Assembly (NCBI GenBank): GCA_017444615.1
Contig: JAFSWF010000001.1
Span: 1-64,000, forward strand
Length of the DNA stretch: 64,000 nt
From: Paludibacteraceae bacterium
GTDB taxonomy: Bacteria > Bacteroidota > Bacteroidia > Bacteroidales > Paludibacteraceae
Direction: 5' to 3'
In this document: piece by piece, positions 18,964-27,192 of the stretch
Layout: each line of letters begins with the position of its first letter
Numbering within the stretch: the first letter of the stretch is position 1
Made by a program: the position numbers and the translations under genes
The notes under the pieces: generated by a model
What the model saw: only the letters and a program-made list of their open reading frames with translations
Told to the model about the DNA's origin: nothing
Databases searched by the model: none

Positions 18964-20514
18964 ATGAAAAAGTTTTTCTTCTTGGCGGCCCTTTTCGTGG
19001 CTGTAACGCTGAACGCGGAGACCTTGGAGGTCGATCTGAGCAACCCGAGTGCTATTGGTACGGTTGCTACCTCGCTCAATGACGGCGAACTGACTGTCGA
19101 GTGGACTGTGAACGAAGCTTGGGGAGCCTCAGGTATCGAACTGGCGCTCAATAACCTGACCGATGTATATAGCATCAGCTTTGAATACAAAGGCGATGGC
19201 GCAGGAATCGGACTAATCCCTTATATTCGTGATATCAACGGTATTCGCTGGTATGATGCGGATAAATGGGCAAGCTTGGAACTGACCGAATGGACATCTG
19301 TTACCATCGCTCCGCAAACCGACTTATGGGATGAACCCGATTATGAATACGGAGAGCAACCCTTTAATAAGCTCGGTTTCATCGCTAATCCCGAAAACCC
19401 GACGGAAGGTACCTTTGCCCTCCGCAACATCAAGGTGAAATACGGACAAATCGCACCACCACCCAGTTCCGATTCCTTGCGCTACAACGGAGAGATATTG
19501 CCCATTAACACGGAGTTTGAGCGTACCCAATGCGGTGAGGTAAGCCAATCGCTCAATCTGGACGAAGTGTCCGGTATAGCGTGCTCACGCGTCACTCCGG
19601 GCTATATCTGGATGGAGAGCGATAACTTCGGCGACTATATCATCGCCACTACTGAAACGGGACAAGAGCAAGCGATGAAAGTCAATTTCCCGAATCTCAA
19701 AACGCTGGGTATCCGCTATTGGGACTGGGAAGACATGTGTGGCGGCGTCTATAACGGGACAAACTACCTCTTCATCGGTGCCTTTGGTGATAATGAAACG
19801 AATGATGATTTCTACAGCATCGTCTTCTTCGAAGAACCCGCTATCACCGGCGGAGAGATCAATATCGACCCCAAGCAGATTCATTACGTCTATCCGGACG
19901 GCAAGAGCCATAATAACGAAGCGCTGATGTATGATAATGTAGAGCAGGTTCTCTACATCATCACCAAAGTGTATTACGATGTGTGCCAAGTGTTTAGCCT
20001 GCCTATGAGCCTCGATTATGGTACGGAGACGCAAACACTGACCTATGTCTGTGACCTCGGCGTAACGGACGATATCGGATTGAATGAGAGCGATGTACGC
20101 TGCCGCGGTTTCCACCTCGTGACGGGCGCAGATATATCCGCAGACGGTAAGTACGTGCTCATCAAAAACCATAATAACATTGAGGCGCAGTACTCATGGA
20201 TTCTCTACTGGGAGCGCGAAGCAAACGAAAGCATTGCTCAGACCGTCAAACGCCAACCTCAGGTCATCGGATGCTATGAATGGGAATGGCAAGGAGAGGC
20301 TATCTGCTGGCTGGATAATAGCACTTTCTATACCACCAGCGACTCCGACGGACAACCGCCTATCTATAAATACACACGCCATCTGGAAAGCGCTATCGAT
20401 GAAATAGACCAAGAGCCAAGGGCTAATAGCCAAAAGCTCCTTATCAATGGCCAACTCTACATCATCCGCAATGGCCAATGCTACACGGCAAATGGTACAG
20501 CTTGTAATCTTTGA
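18964..20514 (+). CDS. Secreted carbohydrate-binding-like protein with sorting tail
   Basis: 516 residues. The signal peptide is 1-18. Residues ~20-165 form a beta-sandwich resembling CBM11-type modules (SISFEYKGDGAGIGLIPYI, then GTFALRNIKVKYG). Residues ~180-470 are a beta-propeller-like repeat region with TGVEGL-like phrases missing; SGIACSRVTPGYIWMESDNFGDYI and ICWLDNSTFYTTSDSDGQ suggest propeller blades. The C-terminus has the SAIDE linker and the LLINGQLYIIRNGQ tail. Its last 23 bases overlap the next gene. The function is unknown; a secreted glycan-binding or hydrolytic role in the locus is inferred. Confidence 0.72.
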   Translation: MKKFFFLAALFVAVTLNAETLEVDLSNPSAIGTVATSLNDGELTVEWTVNEAWGASGIELALNNLTDVYSISFEYKGDGAGIGLIPYIRDINGIRWYDADKWASLELTEWTSVTIAPQTDLWDEPDYEYGEQPFNKLGFIANPENPTEGTFALRNIKVKYGQIAPPPSSDSLRYNGEILPINTEFERTQCGEVSQSLNLDEVSGIACSRVTPGYIWMESDNFGDYIIATTETGQEQAMKVNFPNLKTLGIRYWDWEDMCGGVYNGTNYLFIGAFGDNETNDDFYSIVFFEEPAITGGEINIDPKQIHYVYPDGKSHNNEALMYDNVEQVLYIITKVYYDVCQVFSLPMSLDYGTETQTLTYVCDLGVTDDIGLNESDVRCRGFHLVTGADISADGKYVLIKNHNNIEAQYSWILYWEREANESIAQTVKRQPQVIGCYEWEWQGEAICWLDNSTFYTTSDSDGQPPIYKYTRHLESAIDEIDQEPRANSQKLLINGQLYIIRNGQCYTANGTACNL

Positions 20515-21169
20515 TTTTGACGGTACGATAGCGCATACCCATCCGCTCATCATCGCTACTATACAGCAGACACTGCGCGAACTCAATCTCCCTGTTCCCT
20601 CCGAGCAAATCATCTCGGAGGGAATAGGGATGGAGTTCCGCGATTGTTACCGCCATTATGTGCCCGGTATCAGCGAAGCTATGATTGACCGCTGCGCACA
20701 AACCCATCGACGCGTTTTTGAAACCACCCGTCACACCTACCCTCCTCTACTCTATCCGCACGTGGTAGAAACACTCACCACCCTCCGGCAGCAACATATC
20801 TTCACCTCCATCGCTTCCGCGCGTACTACCCGTGAATTGCGAGACTTACTGGCGGATATGCAGGTCGATCATCTCTTTGATTATATCATCGGTTCAGAAG
20901 AGGTGACAGCTGTCAAACCCGATCCCGAAGCCATCCTGCTGACGCTCCGTCATTTTCAACTCGCCCCCACGCAGGCACTTATGGTCGGAGACATGGACGT
21001 GGATATCTTGATGGGCAAAAATGCCGGCACCCACACCTGCGGTGTCACCTATGGATACGGAGCCCCCCTCGCCCTTCAGCAATCCCATCCCGATACCCTC
21101 ATCCCGTCCATGAACCTCTTGACAAGCAGTACCTTATTATCTTCTTGTTTGGGCAAGAGTTATCGTTGA
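20492..21169 (+). CDS. HAD-superfamily phosphatase, phosphoglycolate-phosphatase-like
   Basis: 225 residues. ATG 20492 is chosen because it puts the first HAD motif at its usual place (MVQLVIFDFDGTIAH); ATGs at 20447 and 20471 lie deeper in the upstream gene. Motif I is DFDGT, motif II is in SIASARTTRE, and motif III/IV are KPDPEA and MVGDMDVDILMGKNAG, with a helical cap between I and II. The fold fits subfamily IA phosphatases of small phosphorylated metabolites. As last gene of the carbohydrate unit it may dephosphorylate a sugar phosphate. The start lies inside the preceding gene, so the two are probably coupled. Confidence 0.85.
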   Translation: MVQLVIFDFDGTIAHTHPLIIATIQQTLRELNLPVPSEQIISEGIGMEFRDCYRHYVPGISEAMIDRCAQTHRRVFETTRHTYPPLLYPHVVETLTTLRQQHIFTSIASARTTRELRDLLADMQVDHLFDYIIGSEEVTAVKPDPEAILLTLRHFQLAPTQALMVGDMDVDILMGKNAGTHTCGVTYGYGAPLALQQSHPDTLIPSMNLLTSSTLLSSCLGKSYR

Positions 21170-21276
21170 GCTTTCGAAAGAAAAAGCGATAAAAGCATAC
21201 GGCGAAGCAGATCGTTAGAGGCTTTGCTGAAAGAAAAAGCCGATAAAAGAAAAGAACCAAAAGAAAATTAAAAAAG

Positions 21277-21362
21277 AAAGTCTAGTCCACAGCCGTAGGC
21301 TGTAGACCACAGTCCAAAGGACTGTAGACTACCCTTCGGGTGGACGGTCGGACTTTTATTTT
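21277..21362 (+). other. Cloverleaf-like palindrome cluster, possible terminator
   Basis: Closing stems AAAGTC/GACTTT and GTCC/GGAC enclose three hairpins in a row: ACAGCC-GTA-GGCTGT, ACAGTCC-AAA-GGACTGT and ACCC-TTC-GGGT, joined by AGACC and AGACT. The 3' side runs into TTTTATTTT, so it could end the carbohydrate operon. This is not a tRNA: there is no T-arm or anticodon loop. The gap 21170-21598 otherwise holds AAAG-rich sequence and the REP-like palindrome. Confidence 0.7.
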
Positions 21363-21405
21363 AAAAATCGGGAATTCTTATTGAGCTCGAGTAGTCGTTG
21401 AACCG

Positions 21406-21472
21406 TTCTCGGAAGATGGTCCCGTGATGGTCGTGTCATTCACGCGAGCATCACGGGATCATCTTCCGAGAA
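21406..21472. repeat. REP-like inverted repeat (24-bp arms)
   Basis: Left arm 21406-21429 and right arm 21449-21472 are reverse complements with one mismatch; the 19-base loop contains a further CGTG/CACG stem. The left-arm sequence occurs again, unpaired, at 54435-54458. Dispersed intergenic copies of a palindrome are the mark of REP/BIME-type elements. No RAYT transposase is in the window. Confidence 0.8.
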
Positions 21473-21598
21473 GCATCTAATCAAAGAACCACCAACAAAT
21501 AGAGTCCGTACAGACCTCAAACGTTATAGAAAAATCAATAGGACGTTTTGCGAATTGTTAATTGCACATTGATAATTGCAAAAAAAACGCACTTAAAC

Positions 21599-21630
21599 CT
21601 TGCATATATGCAAAATTTTTTGTACTTTTG
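21599..21630 (+). promoter_or_regulatory. Bacteroidetes promoter
   Basis: CTTG (21599-21602), 20-base spacer starting CATATAT, and TACTTTTG (21623-21630), 24 bases before the lipoprotein start at 21654. It shows that the upstream in-frame ATG at 21607 cannot be the start. Confidence 0.8.
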
Positions 21631-21653
21631 CAGTCGCAAAAGTTTTGAACAAG

Positions 21654-22178
21654 ATGAACAGAATAGTATATATAGCATGCATGGGGCTGATTGGTGCAGC
21701 GATGGTGAGTTGCGGCAGGCCTTCCAAAGCGGAGGCGTATCGAGCACAGAAACATCAGCAGGACAGCATCGCACTGGTGGAGCAAGAACGGACGCTGGCG
21801 TATTACCAAAGCCAATTAGAGGCCTTATTGCCGCAGGCCGATTCGTTGCTGCGCTATTGCAAGTACGAGAAAAACGACAAATATCAAGACCACGGGTACT
21901 ACGTGGTGAAGCCGTCTGCTTTCAGCTATCAGTACTCAGCTTTACGGGTGATGGTACGGGATGACGGAAAGGACGTGCTGGTGTACCGCGAAGGAAAACG
22001 ACTGAGCGATGAACGAGTGAACGAGTTGCGGGCCAAAGGCAACGAAGCGGTGAGGGTGGCGGACGAGTTACAAATCACCATTCGCGACATCAAAGAATTG
22101 GAAAAACGCATCGAACGCACCTCGTTACACGTACAAAAATACCAAAAAAGACTACAAAAACAACCTTCTGCACAATAA
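21654..22178 (+). CDS. Small coiled-coil lipoprotein
   Basis: 174 residues. ATG 21654 is chosen because the promoter ends at 21630 and because it begins a lipoprotein signal with lipobox Cys20 (AAMVSC). The mature part is charged and helical, with heptad-like stretches at about 35-65 and 125-165 (DELQITIRDIKELEKRIERT). No enzymatic motif was seen and I do not recognise the family. It is a single-gene unit with its own promoter; the next gene has another promoter at 22192. A periplasmic scaffold or envelope role is plausible but not shown. Confidence 0.75.
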   Translation: MNRIVYIACMGLIGAAMVSCGRPSKAEAYRAQKHQQDSIALVEQERTLAYYQSQLEALLPQADSLLRYCKYEKNDKYQDHGYYVVKPSAFSYQYSALRVMVRDDGKDVLVYREGKRLSDERVNELRAKGNEAVRVADELQITIRDIKELEKRIERTSLHVQKYQKRLQKQPSAQ

Positions 22179-22191
22179 TTTTGCACGAATA

Positions 22192-22223
22192 TTTGCATAT
22201 ATCAAAAAAAAGTGCTAACTTTG
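22192..22223 (+). promoter_or_regulatory. Bacteroidetes promoter
   Basis: TTTG (22192-22195), 20-base spacer with ATATATC and an A8 tract, TAACTTTG (22216-22223), 29 bases before the SRPBCC gene. Confidence 0.9.
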
Positions 22224-22252
22224 CACCGCTAATTAAGGACAATTTTTAAGAA

Positions 22253-22678
22253 ATGAATAAATACGAAAGCAAAATCAGTTCAGCGCCATGCTCAGCCGAG
22301 CAGATTTATCGGGTGCTGAGCAATATGCAAAATATTGAACGCGTGCGCGACCTGATTCCGAAGGATAAGATTCAAGAGATGGAGACCGATCCCGATCACG
22401 TGCGCATCAAAGTAGATGGTTTAGGCCAGAAGATCACCATCGCCGTTGTGGACCGTGTGGTGAACGATACGATCAAGTTCGGGTTGGAAGGTATTCCGAT
22501 GGACGGCAATCTGTGGATTCAGTTGAAAGAGTTATCGCCGAACGACACGCGCATCAAACTGACGGTGAAGGCAGATATACCTTTTATGTTCCGCATGATG
22601 GTGGAGAAGAAACTGCAACAGGGTTTGGATCAGGCAGCAGATATGCTCGCGCAATTCCCATATGCAGCATGGCAGTAA
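22253..22678 (+). CDS. SRPBCC (START/polyketide-cyclase fold) protein
   Basis: 141 residues. The pattern fits the SRPBCC fold: N-terminal strand (YESKISSAPCSAEQIYRVLSN), a DRVVNDTIKF strand and a long C-terminal helix with MMVEKKLQQGLDQAADMLAQFP. Such proteins bind hydrophobic ligands in a deep pocket. Neither ligand nor reaction can be read here. It is first in a likely operon with phosphatidylserine decarboxylase, deoC and an AraC regulator, as no other promoter is visible before 24438; a lipid-related role is therefore possible. Confidence 0.75.
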   Translation: MNKYESKISSAPCSAEQIYRVLSNMQNIERVRDLIPKDKIQEMETDPDHVRIKVDGLGQKITIAVVDRVVNDTIKFGLEGIPMDGNLWIQLKELSPNDTRIKLTVKADIPFMFRMMVEKKLQQGLDQAADMLAQFPYAAWQ

Positions 22679-22808
22679 TGTACCATTTGTTCATTTACCA
22701 TTTACCATTTATGTACCATTTGGCTAATTAGCCATTGAAAACATAGTTGACTCAATGACTACATGAACGAATAAATGACAAAATCGTAAATCGTTAAATC
22801 GTAAATAG
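22678..22808. repeat. Two adjacent low-complexity word repeats
   Basis: 22678-22723 holds about five copies built on TACCATTT; 22783-22808 holds three copies of AAATCGTA. Both lie in the gap before the decarboxylase gene, the second ending at its start codon. Confidence 0.75.
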
Positions 22809-23540
22809 ATGAACAGGCCTCGTATACATAGAGAAGGGCGGACGTTGATTGTGGGCACAGTGCTGCTGCTCTTTTTCATCAACGTACCCATGTACCTGTA
22901 TTTCCCGCATTGGATCTTCGGCATCACCTTAGCGCTGACGGCGTTACTGCTGGTGTTTGTAACCTATTTCTTCCGCAACCCTGTGCGAGTGTTGGAGATA
23001 GATGATCCGAACTTCCTCATTGCCCCGGCGGACGGTCGTGTGGTGGTGGTGGAACCGACGGAAGAGAATGAGTATTTCCACGAGAAGAAACTGCAGATAT
23101 CTATCTTCATGTCGCCTTTCAACGTGCATGCTAACTGGTATCCGATAGAAGGAAATATTCTGGTGAGCGAGCATCAGAAAGGTCGTCACAAAGGGGCATG
23201 GTTGCCCAAATCGAGCACCGAGAACGAGCGGAGTCTGGTAGTGATAGAGACACCAAGCAAAGTGCAGATAGCTATTCGTCAAGTAGCCGGTGCGATGGCG
23301 CGTCGTATTGTCACTTACGCCAAACCCGGCCATTTCGCGCACCGTAATACCCACCTTGGTTTCATCAAACTCGGTAGCCGCGTGGATATGTACGTACCAC
23401 TGGACACGGAGATGTTCGTCGAAGTGGGCGAAGCGGTAAGAGGAAATGAGACCATCATTGGTCGTTTGAATGATGAGAAACCAGCCTCTCCCAAACACTC
23501 CCCTAAAGGGAATGGAACCAAGAAAGCCAAAAAAGTTTAA
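22809..23540 (+). CDS. psd: Phosphatidylserine decarboxylase (pyruvoyl type, short form)
   Basis: 243 residues. Two N-terminal membrane segments (about 14-32 and 35-52) are followed by the decarboxylase domain: FFRNPVR, APADGRVV, ISIFMSPFNVHANWYP, GFIKLGSRVD. Self-cleavage is expected between Gly189 and Ser190 of LGS, making the pyruvoyl group. The enzyme converts phosphatidylserine to phosphatidylethanolamine at the inner membrane. The last ~20 residues (SPKHSPKGNGTKK) are a low-complexity tail of the repeat-word kind and are not needed for the fold. The usual partner pssA is not adjacent here. Confidence 0.93.
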   Translation: MNRPRIHREGRTLIVGTVLLLFFINVPMYLYFPHWIFGITLALTALLLVFVTYFFRNPVRVLEIDDPNFLIAPADGRVVVVEPTEENEYFHEKKLQISIFMSPFNVHANWYPIEGNILVSEHQKGRHKGAWLPKSSTENERSLVVIETPSKVQIAIRQVAGAMARRIVTYAKPGHFAHRNTHLGFIKLGSRVDMYVPLDTEMFVEVGEAVRGNETIIGRLNDEKPASPKHSPKGNGTKKAKKV

Positions 23541-23559
23541 CCCTTAAAATACTAACTGT

Positions 23560-24438
23560 ATGAATTTTGAAGAATTATTTGCGCAGTACCCCTGCCCATT
23601 TACCGACGAGCAAGTAAAAGCTCAAGTAGCCGAGATCGAAGCAAAACATTTTGCGGAGAATAACAACGTAGAGGTTTGGAAAGAGTGCCTCCATCAGATT
23701 GACTACACCACGCTGAGCGCCGATGATACGATTGCTCGCGTAGAGAGAATGGCGAATGCAGTGAATACCTTTGAGGAGCAATTCCCCGGTATTCCTAACG
23801 TAGCCGCTATTTGCGTTTATCCGGCTATGGCAGAGTACGTTCGCAAAGCCCTGAAGGATCCGAAGTTCAATATCGCTTGCTGCTGTGCCGGTTTCCCTGC
23901 TGCGCAGACCTTCCCTGAGGTAAAAGTAGCTGAGACCGCATTGGCTCTGAAAGCCGGTGCCACCGAAGTGGACATCGTGCTGAGCGTAGGTAAGTTCCTC
24001 GAAGGCCGTTACCAAGAGTGCTTTGACGAGATTGCAGAGATCAAGGCCGTTTGTGGCGAACACCACCTCAAAGTGATCCTCGAGACAGGTCTGCTGAAGA
24101 GTGCAGAGAATATCTGGAAAGCATCGATCCTTTCCATGGCAGCCGGCTGCGATTTCATCAAGACTTCGACCGGTAAGATTGCGGTCAACGCCACTCCGGA
24201 GGCGACCTTCGTAATGTGCCACGCTATCAAGGTTTGGCGTGAGAAAACAGGTGTTAAGATGGGTTACAAGCCCGCTGGTGGTGTCAGCACAACCGATGAG
24301 GCGGTACAACACTTCACCTTAGTGAAAGAGATTTTAGGCGAACAATGGCTCAATAACGAGTGGTTCCGCTTCGGCGCAAGCCGCTTGGCGAACAACCTGT
24401 TGAGCTCCATCGTCGGTAAAGAAACCAAACATTTTTAA
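23560..24438 (+). CDS. deoC: Deoxyribose-phosphate aldolase
   Basis: 292 residues. A class I aldolase TIM barrel: LHQIDYTTL, ACCCAGFP, EVDIVLSVGKF, the Schiff-base lysine Lys201 in FIKTSTGK and the proton-relay lysine Lys237 in GYKPAGGV. It splits 2-deoxyribose-5-phosphate into glyceraldehyde-3-phosphate and acetaldehyde in deoxynucleoside breakdown. It lies 20 bases after psd and overlaps the AraC regulator gene by one base. Deoxynucleoside genes normally found with it (deoA/D, phosphopentomutase) are absent. Confidence 0.95.
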   Translation: MNFEELFAQYPCPFTDEQVKAQVAEIEAKHFAENNNVEVWKECLHQIDYTTLSADDTIARVERMANAVNTFEEQFPGIPNVAAICVYPAMAEYVRKALKDPKFNIACCCAGFPAAQTFPEVKVAETALALKAGATEVDIVLSVGKFLEGRYQECFDEIAEIKAVCGEHHLKVILETGLLKSAENIWKASILSMAAGCDFIKTSTGKIAVNATPEATFVMCHAIKVWREKTGVKMGYKPAGGVSTTDEAVQHFTLVKEILGEQWLNNEWFRFGASRLANNLLSSIVGKETKHF

Positions 24439-25286
24439 TGAAAGAGAATAATACTATCCCTATTGTCGATTGTCCGTACGGCGATTACATGATCGGCGAC
24501 GCGAGTGGCAAACTGATGAACGAGTATGCGCGTTTCCCCTGCAAAATCAAATGCGGGGTGTACGCGTTGCTCGTTCGCGGCACTGCGCATGCGACCATCA
24601 ATGTGAATGAATATGACTTCAAAGCGAACGATATCCTGTTGTTAGAGCCCGGCAGCTTCTTGCTCATCCGCGAGTTCTCCGAGGATGCACTGGTGTATTG
24701 GATCGTTTTTGGTAGCAAGTTCCTTGAGAAACATACCGTTAACAACAAGATGTCCCTCTCAGCCTTGCAGTTACATTCGCCTAAGTTGAGCACCACTGAA
24801 AACCATGCCAAAGTGCTATGCGCGATGTATGACGCGGTGGTGCAGGCAATGAACGCGCAGCCGACGATGTTAGACAGCGAGAAGATGGTGCATATCTTCA
24901 ATCTGCTGCAGACGAGTTATGCCAAGTATGCGCATGAGCAGGATGAGTACTTGGTCAAACCACTGGACAGAAAGACGGAGATCTATCAAGAGTACTGTCA
25001 GATGGTGCTGCAGCACTATCAAGAGTGGCATCATGTCAACCAATACGCGGATGCAATGCGATTGACACTGCCGCACTTATGCTCTACCATCAAATCGGTG
25101 GGCAATCGTACAGCAGGTGATATTATTGTGGAGGCAATTTTAACGGACGCCAAATCGCAGTTGAAGATCACTAATCAGCAGATCAAAGAGATTGCGTTGA
25201 ATCTGGGTTTTGATAACGTAGCTTTTTTCAACCGATTCTTCAAATCGCATGTCGGTGTAACCCCCAAAGCGTACCGAAATAGCTGA
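24438..25286 (+). CDS. AraC-family transcriptional regulator
   Basis: 282 residues. An N-terminal cupin-like sensor (about 20-110; DILLLEPGSFLLI) is followed by two helix-turn-helix motifs (about 185-280), the second being IKEIALNLGFDNVAFFNRFFKSHVGVTPKAYR, which is split here only for length: the core is LGFDNVAFFNRFFK with VTPKAYR. The start overlaps the deoC stop (TAATG), so they are co-translated; it may respond to deoxyribose or nucleosides and control deoC, but that is from position only. Confidence 0.9.
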   Translation: MKENNTIPIVDCPYGDYMIGDASGKLMNEYARFPCKIKCGVYALLVRGTAHATINVNEYDFKANDILLLEPGSFLLIREFSEDALVYWIVFGSKFLEKHTVNNKMSLSALQLHSPKLSTTENHAKVLCAMYDAVVQAMNAQPTMLDSEKMVHIFNLLQTSYAKYAHEQDEYLVKPLDRKTEIYQEYCQMVLQHYQEWHHVNQYADAMRLTLPHLCSTIKSVGNRTAGDIIVEAILTDAKSQLKITNQQIKEIALNLGFDNVAFFNRFFKSHVGVTPKAYRNS

Positions 25287-25342
25287 TTTTTGAGGGTCAA
25301 AGGTACAAAAATGCGTTTTTTTGCAAAAAAAATGCTAAAAAA

Positions 25343-25374
25343 TTTGCACATGTCGAAAAAAAGCAGTACCTTTG
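25343..25374 (+). promoter_or_regulatory. Promoter of the tRNA cluster
   Basis: TTTG (25343-25346), 20-base spacer, TACCTTTG (25367-25374). A small GAGCAT/ATGCTC hairpin at 25393-25407 lies in the leader, about 45 bases before tRNA-Gly. Confidence 0.85.
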
Positions 25375-25453
25375 CACCCGCTTTTGAATCGAGAGCATGT
25401 GATGCTCGAGAAAAACGAAGCAGTGATCCTTTAGAGATTATAAGAAAAAAATT

Positions 25454-25526
<73 letters not shown>

Positions 25527-25661
25527 CTTTTTTTTTGCGCTAAGCAAAAAGTCCCTTAATTGGGGCCCCCCGCAAATTTTAATTTGTGGGGAAAGCGTAG
25601 CATGACACGGAGCGTTATACAAGCGTGAAACGCGCAGTCACGCAAGTGTCAATGCAAGCGC

Positions 25662-25743
25662 GCCCAGATGGCGGAATTGGTAGACGCGTGCGTTTCAGGT
25701 GCGCATGCCGCGAGGTGTGCAGGTTCGAGTCCTGTTCTGGGCA
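25662..25743 (+). tRNA. tRNA-Leu (CAG)
   Basis: 82 bases, class II with a long variable arm. Acceptor GCCCAGA pairs with TCTGGGC; anticodon CAG in the loop TTCAGGT; T-arm GGTTCGAGTCC. The 135-base spacer before it holds a CCCCGCAAATT / AATTTGTGGGG hairpin (25569-25594). Confidence 0.93.
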
Positions 25744-25779
25744 CACGCTTGAGTGATAGCGATGCGTCGCTGTCGCGAC

Positions 25780-25863
25780 GCGCAGGTGGTGAAATTGGTA
25801 TACACGCTACTTTGAGGGGGTAGTGGTCGCAAGATCGTGTGAGTTCGAGTCTCATCCTGCGCA
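25780..25863 (+). tRNA. tRNA-Leu (GAG)
   Basis: 84 bases, class II. Acceptor GCGCAGG pairs with CCTGCGC; anticodon stem CTACT/GGTAG with loop TTGAGGG, anticodon GAG; variable arm TGGTCGCAAGATCG; T-arm GAGTTCGAGTCTC. It is 36 bases after the previous tRNA. Confidence 0.93.
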
Positions 25864-25867
25864 CAAA

Positions 25868-25902
25868 AATGATATAATCGAGAGATTATGTCATTTTTTT
25901 TT
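25868..25902 (+). terminator. Terminator of the tRNA cluster
   Basis: Twelve-bp stem with one wobble (AATGATATAATC / GATTATGTCATT), four-base loop and a run of nine T. Its last bases overlap the -33 box of the udk promoter. Confidence 0.9.
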
Positions 25903-25931
25903 GCATATATGAAAAAAAAGTTGTACCTTTG
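25900..25931 (+). promoter_or_regulatory. Promoter of udk
   Basis: TTTG (25900-25903), 20-base spacer with ATATATG and an A8 tract, TACCTTTG (25924-25931). The T-run of the preceding terminator forms part of the -33 box. Confidence 0.88.
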
Positions 25932-25944
25932 TACCCCGAAAAGA

Positions 25945-25979
25945 ATCGTAAATCGTCAATCGTCAAATCGTCAATAGAT
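25945..25979. repeat. Low-complexity word repeat, unit AATCGTA/AATCGTC
   Basis: Four imperfect copies (AATCGTAA, ATCGTCA, AATCGTC, AATCGTCAAT) form most of the udk leader, ending at the start codon. Confidence 0.8.
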
Positions 25980-25981
25980 TT

Positions 25982-26599
25982 ATGTTTATCATCGGCATTG
26001 CGGGCGGAACCGGCTCGGGTAAAACAACGGTAGTCAAAAAACTGATAGAGCGCTTACCTAAAAGCGAAGTAGTAGTTATCCCTCAAGACTCGTATTACAA
26101 AGACAGTAGTAACGTACCTGTTGAAGAACGTCAGAATATCAATTTTGACCATCCTGATGCGTTTGATTGGGAATTACTGAGCAAGCACATTAAGACGCTC
26201 AAGGAGGGTAAAGCCATCGAGCAACCTATCTACTCCTATATAACGTGTACGCGGGCGAAGGAGACGATCCATATAGAGCCGCGTGATGTAGTGGTGGTAG
26301 AAGGAATCATGGCGCTTCGTGAGCCCAAGATGCGTCAGCAGATGGATCTGAAGATCTTCGTAGATGCGGATGCCGACGACCGTTTGATTCGTGTGATGAA
26401 ACGTGATGTGATTGAACGTGGTCGTACCGCCGAACAAGTGATAGAGCGCTATCAGCGCGTGCTCAAACCGATGCACGAACAGTTCATCGAACCGTGTAAG
26501 CGTTTCGCGGATGTGATCGTGCCGCAAGGCGGACATAACAACGCGGCAATTAACATGTTGGCGAAGTTCGTTAAGCAGCAGTTACGCGATAAAGAATAA
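25982..26599 (+). CDS. udk: Uridine kinase
   Basis: 205 residues, the standard Udk length. P-loop GGTGSGKTT (residues 8-16), the YYKD motif, the FDHPDAFDW nucleoside-binding motif and VVVEGIMAL are all present. It phosphorylates uridine and cytidine in the cytoplasm. The leader is made of a tandem repeat. The chromate-transporter genes follow after 11 bases and probably share the transcript. Confidence 0.95.
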   Translation: MFIIGIAGGTGSGKTTVVKKLIERLPKSEVVVIPQDSYYKDSSNVPVEERQNINFDHPDAFDWELLSKHIKTLKEGKAIEQPIYSYITCTRAKETIHIEPRDVVVVEGIMALREPKMRQQMDLKIFVDADADDRLIRVMKRDVIERGRTAEQVIERYQRVLKPMHEQFIEPCKRFADVIVPQGGHNNAAINMLAKFVKQQLRDKE

Positions 26600-26610
26600 G
26601 GTTAAGCCAC

Positions 26611-27192
26611 TTGTTTTTTCAGCTTTTTTGGACATATTTGAAGATAGGTACCTTCACGCTGGGAGGAGGATATGCTATGTTACCCCTTATTCAGCGGGAA
26701 GTGGTGGACCGCAAGGGTTGGATTGACGAAGAAGAGTATCTGAATATGATTGCGTTAGCGCAAGCAGCACCGGGTCTTATCGCCGTCAATTCGGCTATTT
26801 TCATCGGTTGGCGTGTAGGTGGTTGGCGCGGCGTATGCGGTGCTGTCTTAGGCGCCGTGCTGCCTTCTTTCTTGATTATCTTAGCCATCGCGATGGTTTT
26901 TAGCGAATGGAAAGAGTTACCGGCCGTAGAAGCGGCGTTCAAAGGCATCCGTCCTGCTGTAGTTGCTCTCATTGCTGCGCCGCTTTTCAAACTGGCTAAG
27001 TCGGCGCTGAAAAAGCCTAACCCCGACCCTTCCCTAAAAGGAAGGGAGTTCGCGCAGGCCACTCCACTTTTAGTCTCTTTGGTGGCTGCATTGCTGATTT
27101 GGTTAGGACATGTGAACCCCGTTTGGGTCATTCTCGCCACGATCGTGCTGACGCTGATTGTGGTGGCTATCGTAGAAAGGAGGCACAAATGA
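26611..27192 (+). CDS. chrA: Chromate transporter, N-half type (short-chain CHR)
   Basis: 193 residues, about five membrane segments. GTFTLGGGYAMLPLIQREVV and AQAAPGLIAVNSA are the CHR-family signature. The only in-frame start after the stop at 26590 is TTG 26611, preceded by AAGG; homologues begin at the same place. It forms a pair with the next gene, as in two-component short-chain CHR transporters. The stretch PNPDPSLKGREF (27012-27050) between the last helices looks like an in-frame repeat-word insertion. Export of chromate is known for the family; the physiological substrate in gut-type anaerobes is open. Confidence 0.85.
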   Translation: MFFQLFWTYLKIGTFTLGGGYAMLPLIQREVVDRKGWIDEEEYLNMIALAQAAPGLIAVNSAIFIGWRVGGWRGVCGAVLGAVLPSFLIILAIAMVFSEWKELPAVEAAFKGIRPAVVALIAAPLFKLAKSALKKPNPDPSLKGREFAQATPLLVSLVAALLIWLGHVNPVWVILATIVLTLIVVAIVERRHK

